A DNA stretch of 64,000 nucleotides from Cognataquiflexum aquatile. Its GTDB lineage: Bacteria > Bacteroidota > Bacteroidia > Cytophagales > Cyclobacteriaceae. The notes below the pieces were generated by a model, which was not told the origin of the DNA, made no database searches, and worked only from the letters and a program-made list of their open reading frames with translations. The DNA lies in NCBI RefSeq assembly GCF_003316845.1, contig NZ_QMIK01000010.1, forward strand, positions 62,001-126,000, in the 5' to 3' direction. Position numbers and translations under genes: made by a program. This document shows, in pieces, positions 59,764 through 64,000 of the stretch. The number at the start of each line of letters is the position of its first letter. Positions within the stretch are counted from its first letter, which is position 1.

Positions 59764-62571
59764 TTATTTATCCCTAAACTCAATCTCAGAGATACTCATC
59801 AGGATTTCTTCACCGTTGGCTTTTGGATTTTTGAAGATGAAATACACATCCTGTTTTCCAGCTGTAGGATTCACCACAACCTGGGCTTTGGTGGCATTTT
59901 GCCTTCTCCACTCGACAGGATTGACTCCTTCGGGAGGTCTTCGGAATTCAGCCTCTTTTGGAACGATAGCTTCACTCTGTCCGATCAGCTGACCTGTCGG
60001 CGAGCCAACCCTGACCTCCACCGAACCTCCAATGGCATCTGCCCGCGGGCTTACCTCAACATAAAGGTCGATCTGCTTGACACCTGTCAAGTCCAACCCT
60101 TTAAACCCAATATGCGATTGGTCACCCACCATAAAGAAGTTGACTCTTGGCGTAGTCATCAGATTCACCCCTTTTCGGATATCTGAAAGTTGTGGGTCAA
60201 GGAAAGGATTTCGCAAAGCGATGTAATCCACCCCGGAGAGAGAACCCACATTTCCTGCACCTTTATCAGCATAGGATGCCCTCAAGAGATACCCTCCCTG
60301 ACCATTTTCCCCTTCAGGAACCACAGGTGTGACTTTTCCGCTGAGTGGCAAAGAAGCCACTGTCGGTTTGGTTTCATTCATACTGAGAATAAAATCCACC
60401 ATTCTCCGTGCATCTGCCTCAGATAACTGCGGATGGGCACTCATCCCGTGTTCACCCCATACGCCACTGCCTCCATTGATGATCTTCCCGATGAGCAATT
60501 TGGTGTTTTCTTCTGTTTTGGGATACCTAGCCGCCACCGCGGTGTAGCTCGGACCGATGGAAGTTTTGTCATATTGGTGACAGGATTTGCAGTCGCTCCC
60601 TTCAATCAGGTTTTTGCCAATATTTAAAATCGCCATGTTCTCAGCGCCACTTTGCTTGGAAGCGATCTCTATCGGGTCAAAACCTGCCGGAACATAATCA
60701 AAAGTCACAGCGACTTCTTCGGCCTTGATCTTTCCTTCAGCGGATGTCCCATCTTCTTTGTCCTCAACCTGAATAGTATATTCAAATTCCTTTTCCCCGA
60801 AATAGAAGGTTTTATTCAATCCCCCAAAATCAATCGAAACAACAGGAGGTTCATTCCCTGCAACGATTTCGAAAGTGGATGAATTTTTCTCTCCCTTGGT
60901 ATCGGTGACGGTAAGCAACACTTGGTATGTCCCTGCTTCTGTGAAGGTAAATTCCGGATTTTGATCTTTCAAAACCTGCTTGAATCCATTGGCGGAAGTC
61001 AAACTCCACTCAAAACCCAGTTTGCCCTGATCATAATCATCGTAATCGGAAGTCCCCTCAGCGGAGAATTTGGCAGTCAGGGGAACTCCACCGGCATATT
61101 TATCCGACGAAGCACTGACATTTGGTTTGCGGTTGCCAGCGTTGTATTCGATTTTGACAATACGGGAATTGGCATTGCCACGAAACCAGGCGCTACCGTA
61201 TTCCAAGACATATAATGCGCCATCCGGACCAAAATCCATATCTATCGCCGAGCTGAAAGTTTCTTTGAGTAGGAATCGCTCCATGGATTTGTAGTCTCCA
61301 TTTTCATCCATGGTCACCGCCATGATCCATCCCCGCATAAAATCCACGATCAGCCACTTACCTTCATAATAAGCAGGAAATACAAAAGGCGCTTCTTTTT
61401 TGAAATCAGCCTTGCGGAAAACAGGCCCGCCCGTAGCGCTTCTACCCGAGCTTCCCAATATGGGGAACTCCTCCGAAACCCCGTAAGGATACCAGATCAT
61501 CGCAGGCACTACAGGTGTGGGCAAATTCTTGAGACCGGTATTGTTTACCGATTCATTGACCGGGCTATTCACATCAAATGGGGCTCCATAGGTATTGGTC
61601 GCAAGGTCATGTTTGTTGTAGGGTTGGTTGTTTCCGATAAAATATGGCCAACCGAAAAATCCCGGACCTTTGGCCTGATTGAATTCATCGTATCCTTTTG
61701 GCCCCCAAATAGAATCGATGGAGGCATCAGGTCCTACTTCTCCCCAATAAAGATACCCTGTTTCACTGTCCAAAGTTGGTCTCCATGGGTTCCTGTGGCC
61801 CATGGTATAGATTTCCGGTCTGGTTTTTTCTGTTCCTACCGGAAATAAATTTCCCTCCGGAATCGTATAGGTTCCATCATCTTCAGGATGAATCCGAAGG
61901 ATTTTTCCCCTCAGGTCATTGGTATTGCCAGGAGCGCGTTGGTCATCTGAACTCTCCATTCCGGGACGCTCGTCAAGGTTGGAGGATCCAACTCGTGGAT
62001 TGACGGTGTTATTACCTACAGTAAGAAATAGGTTTCCTTCCTTGTCAAAAACCATCCCCCCACCGGTATGGCAACATTCCTCCCGTTGGGTCGGAACTTC
62101 CAAGATTACTTTTTTGGTATCGGCATACAGGGAATCGCCATGCAATTCCCACCTTGCAAGGACATGTTTGGCTTCCGCAGGGTCTGCGAAATACATGTAG
62201 ATCCAGGAGTTTTTGGCAAAATCAGGATGTGCAATCACGCCCATCAATCCCTCTTCCGCTTCCCTTACTCTGCCTTCTTTGTTGGTGTATTTGGTATTTA
62301 CAGGAATGGTGGCGATGAGCTTCATCTCCCCGGTTTTCTCATCAAAAATCTTGACACCGCCCTTTCTCTCGACCAACAGGATTTTGTTTTGGGGGAGGAA
62401 AGTCATTTCCATCGGCTCGTCCATGCCTTCGGTAAGGACGACTTTGGTAAACCGGTTGTCCTCTGGCTTGACAGAGGCGTCTTCAGATTTTTTACAGGAA
62501 ATCAGGCTGAGCAAAATGGCCAGTCCAATAACCGTATTTAATCGGTAATTTATCTTGTAGAATTTTATCAT
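59764..62571 (-). CDS. PQQ-type glucose/sorbosone dehydrogenase with PKD, cytochrome c and CBM6-like domains
   Basis: This 935-residue lipoprotein has a signal ending LLSLISC. The six-bladed sugar dehydrogenase domain at about 35-480 shows GLMGVIAHPDFAKNSWIYMY, ILRIHPEDDGTY, YTMGHRNPWRP and GPDGALYVLEYGS. A PKD/Ig domain lies at about 505-600 (YQVLLTVTDTKGEKNS). A cytochrome c domain has C661-K-S-C664-H665. A C-terminal beta-sandwich resembling CBM6 spans about 770-935. It oxidises a sugar in the periplasm and passes electrons to its own heme. It follows a TIM-barrel isomerase gene by 76 bp on the same strand. Confidence 0.9.
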   Translation of the reverse strand: MIKFYKINYRLNTVIGLAILLSLISCKKSEDASVKPEDNRFTKVVLTEGMDEPMEMTFLPQNKILLVERKGGVKIFDEKTGEMKLIATIPVNTKYTNKEGRVREAEEGLMGVIAHPDFAKNSWIYMYFADPAEAKHVLARWELHGDSLYADTKKVILEVPTQREECCHTGGGMVFDKEGNLFLTVGNNTVNPRVGSSNLDERPGMESSDDQRAPGNTNDLRGKILRIHPEDDGTYTIPEGNLFPVGTEKTRPEIYTMGHRNPWRPTLDSETGYLYWGEVGPDASIDSIWGPKGYDEFNQAKGPGFFGWPYFIGNNQPYNKHDLATNTYGAPFDVNSPVNESVNNTGLKNLPTPVVPAMIWYPYGVSEEFPILGSSGRSATGGPVFRKADFKKEAPFVFPAYYEGKWLIVDFMRGWIMAVTMDENGDYKSMERFLLKETFSSAIDMDFGPDGALYVLEYGSAWFRGNANSRIVKIEYNAGNRKPNVSASSDKYAGGVPLTAKFSAEGTSDYDDYDQGKLGFEWSLTSANGFKQVLKDQNPEFTFTEAGTYQVLLTVTDTKGEKNSSTFEIVAGNEPPVVSIDFGGLNKTFYFGEKEFEYTIQVEDKEDGTSAEGKIKAEEVAVTFDYVPAGFDPIEIASKQSGAENMAILNIGKNLIEGSDCKSCHQYDKTSIGPSYTAVAARYPKTEENTKLLIGKIINGGSGVWGEHGMSAHPQLSEADARRMVDFILSMNETKPTVASLPLSGKVTPVVPEGENGQGGYLLRASYADKGAGNVGSLSGVDYIALRNPFLDPQLSDIRKGVNLMTTPRVNFFMVGDQSHIGFKGLDLTGVKQIDLYVEVSPRADAIGGSVEVRVGSPTGQLIGQSEAIVPKEAEFRRPPEGVNPVEWRRQNATKAQVVVNPTAGKQDVYFIFKNPKANGEEILMSISEIEFRDK

Positions 62572-62647
62572 GGTTTAATGGGTTTTTGAAATTGGAAAAT
62601 TTCTTAAATGGTTGTGCGCTGACAATTGTGGAGAACCGCATCATCTC

Positions 62648-63676
62648 TTATGCCAATGCTTTTCTGCAGAACTCCAGGCATTTCTGCACTTCCTTGACAG
62701 CATCCGAACCTTCGGGAACCTGGTATTCCAATTCTATGGTGGCGGGAAATTTGTATTTCTTGTCCCGAATCATTTGGAGGATGTCAGCGATTGGTGTGTT
62801 CCCTGTACCCCAAGGGAGGTTGCCTTTTCCGTTTGCGGGTATTTGCCGGTCCTTCACATGCATGCTCCAGATTCTTCCCTGCTGTTTTTGGATCAGTTCC
62901 ATCATATCTGTGTGCCCTGCTGCGATGTAGTGACCTGCATCAAAATTCAATCCGTTGCTGCTGCTTTGGGACAAAGCTGTATCCCAAAAACCAAAAGTCT
63001 GTTGCTCATGGCCGTGGTAACCCACTTTCATTTTGTTGGTATCTCCCAATTTTCCTAACCTCAAAGTCTGCGCGTCGTCAGAAGGATGCTCCAATGTCAC
63101 GTGATCGGCACCGAGGATTTTGGCTGCCTTCATGCCATACGCCACTTCCAAATCAGAATTATTAACACCAAAAGCATTTGGTTTGAAGGCATAAAGTGTA
63201 ATTCCCGCTTCTTTGAACAATTTCCCTGCCTGCTCAAATTTCTTAAAATCAGTTTTTGTTCTCCAATCGGAGGCAACTTTGGCATAAGCCTCAGATTGCT
63301 GTCTGATATCAGCCAATTCGGCCTTTTCACTTTCAGTCAACTCTTCCCCCCTTCTCTGTTTGCCGCCCAACTGAAAACCCCTCATCCTGTTGAATGTCGG
63401 TTGTGGCATCCCTGCAAAGTACTCCACAGGTTCTCCCATCATTTCCACGGCGCTGATACCGGATTCCTTGATGTAGCGGATATTTGCTTCAAGGCTTTGG
63501 TCAGGCATGGAGCGAAAAGAATACGTGATGCAGCCAATCTGCACGCCGTTGATTTTGGAATCGGGTTTGTTGTATGACTTGATCAATGCCGGAGCACCTT
63601 GCAGCCAAGTTGGCGCCAATACCAAGCCGGTTGCACCGATGGCGGATTTGAGGAGAAATTCCCTTCTGTTCTTCAT
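62648..63676 (-). CDS. Tat-exported TIM-barrel sugar phosphate isomerase/epimerase family protein
   Basis: This 342-residue protein has a Tat-type signal (MKNRREFLLKSAIGATGLVL). The xylose isomerase-like barrel shows MKVGYHGHEQQTFGFWD, GLNFDAGHYIAAGHTD, IWSMHVKDRQIPANGKGN and the final glutamate in PATIELEYQ, which make up the metal site. It is the first gene of a two-gene unit with the PQQ-type dehydrogenase, a pairing also seen at 34.5-38.2 kb with another dehydrogenase class. It probably acts on the oxidised sugar or a related glycoside. Confidence 0.88.
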   Translation of the reverse strand: MKNRREFLLKSAIGATGLVLAPTWLQGAPALIKSYNKPDSKINGVQIGCITYSFRSMPDQSLEANIRYIKESGISAVEMMGEPVEYFAGMPQPTFNRMRGFQLGGKQRRGEELTESEKAELADIRQQSEAYAKVASDWRTKTDFKKFEQAGKLFKEAGITLYAFKPNAFGVNNSDLEVAYGMKAAKILGADHVTLEHPSDDAQTLRLGKLGDTNKMKVGYHGHEQQTFGFWDTALSQSSSNGLNFDAGHYIAAGHTDMMELIQKQQGRIWSMHVKDRQIPANGKGNLPWGTGNTPIADILQMIRDKKYKFPATIELEYQVPEGSDAVKEVQKCLEFCRKALA

Positions 63677-63795
63677 GAAAATTGATTTTTTTATCGTTCA
63701 ATAGGGTTTAAGATTGAACAACTTAGCAATAATTTTCACTTGCTGCCAGATAAATTTCAGGAAGGTAATTTTTGGGTTTTGATTGGAGAAAAATT

Positions 63796-63823
63796 GACCG
63801 ATGACCGATGACGGATGACCGAT
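63796..63823. repeat. 7-bp tandem repeat (4 units)
   Basis: GACCGAT, GACCGAT, GACGGAT, GACCGAT: an almost perfect heptamer array. Confidence 0.8.
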
Positions 63824-63922
63824 GTTAGCAGCATTTGATATTTTGGACTGGAGAATATTAATCATGGTATTAATACTTATCAAAACCAATCAAATGAAAT
63901 CATGGATTGAAGTCCAAATGCT

Positions 63923-63957
63923 GTTGGTGGACCGTCGACCGTGGTCTTTGGACAATT
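63923..63957. repeat. Degenerate 7-bp tandem repeat (5 units)
   Basis: GTTGGTG, GACCGTC, GACCGTG, GTCTTTG, GACAATT, in the same G-first register as the other blocks. Confidence 0.6.
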
Positions 63958-64000
63958 TTTTAATACCCTGTTTCGCTACCTACTCTACTCCATTTCCCCC

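Larger units (their letters stand above)
63677..64000. other. Intergenic end of window with two heptamer repeats
   Basis: No supported gene is seen in the last 324 bases. They hold the promoter side of the TIM-barrel gene and two 7-bp repeat blocks (63796 and 63923). Confidence 0.5.

Noticed and set aside
59514-59777. 87-codon frame across the RNA terminator
   Set aside because: It starts inside the terminator stem, runs through a second terminator, and has biased composition with no motif.
63698-63889. 63-codon minus-strand frame upstream of the TIM-barrel gene
   Set aside because: It runs through the heptamer repeat block and has no features of a real protein.
1-64000. CRISPR arrays, rRNA and tRNA genes
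   Set aside because: No regularly spaced identical repeats of 25-40 bp and no T-loop/anticodon patterns were found by eye; a tRNA scan would be needed to exclude them fully.

Overview
The window reads as a chromosomal segment of a free-living, carbohydrate-degrading member of the Bacteroidota, most likely Cytophagales and probably near Cyclobacteriaceae. This is an inference from gene content: a type IX secretion type B substrate beside PorP/SprF and an OmpA-like lipoprotein, BlaI/M56/TonB modules, GH127, many Tat-exported Gfo/Idh/MocA and TIM-barrel proteins, large cytochrome c sugar dehydrogenases, and Bacteroidota-type promoters (TTG, 20 nt, TAnnTTTG). No rRNA, tRNA, CRISPR array or intact insertion sequence was seen.

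Layout. 0-0.5 kb: 3' end of a serine hydrolase. 0.7-4.8 kb: an AT-rich, probably acquired island with a GNAT acetyltransferase, a 788-residue PD-(D/E)xK - DGQHR - HEPN fusion (candidate one-gene defence system) and a small protein with its own HEPN-type RNxxxH motif. 5-12.5 kb (minus): a three-gene surface operon of a ten-repeat DUF11 adhesin-like T9SS substrate, PorP/SprF and an OmpA/PD40/SPOR lipoprotein. 13-16 kb: a J-domain protein convergent with a TonB-dependent receptor. 16.3-19.8 kb: SLC45-type sugar importer plus cytoplasmic amylosucrase-like GH13. 20-23 kb: matB-madL-madM malonate uptake and activation, plus a GNAT gene. 23-27 kb: a Tat-exported M24 peptidase, then DoxX and Gfo/Idh. 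27-29.8 kb: BlaI, an M56-TonB fusion and two further TonB C-terminal lipoproteins, behind a three-half-site operator.

29.9-34.4 kb: FAD lactone/alditol oxidase, GH127 beta-L-arabinofuranosidase and an AgaI-like amino-sugar phosphate deaminase. 34.5-44 kb: a PVC-type dehydrogenase-cytochrome c with a TIM-barrel protein and an SDR; an AT-rich LRR orphan; then GntP, Gfo/Idh and another TIM-barrel protein. 44-46 kb: divergent AraC regulator and PhyH oxygenase. 46-47.6 kb: a DUF4239 membrane protein lying between a truncated and an intact copy of the same cupin gene. 47.7-51.7 kb: sialidase, sulfatase and a propeller lipoprotein. 52-56 kb: a second PVC-type dehydrogenase with a NodB deacetylase, convergent with a PIG-L deacetylase. 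57-59.6 kb: a degenerate M48-like protein flanked by two direct copies of a 400-bp element that has every sequence hallmark of a structured non-coding RNA gene. 59.8-63.7 kb: PQQ-type sugar dehydrogenase-PKD-cytochrome c and a TIM-barrel protein.

Taken together, most of the window serves periplasmic and outer-membrane processing, oxidation and uptake of sugars and organic acids. Two items stand out as possibly undescribed: the nuclease-DGQHR-HEPN fusion at 1.7-4.1 kb and the twin GNRA-tetraloop-rich RNA elements at 57.2 and 59.2 kb.
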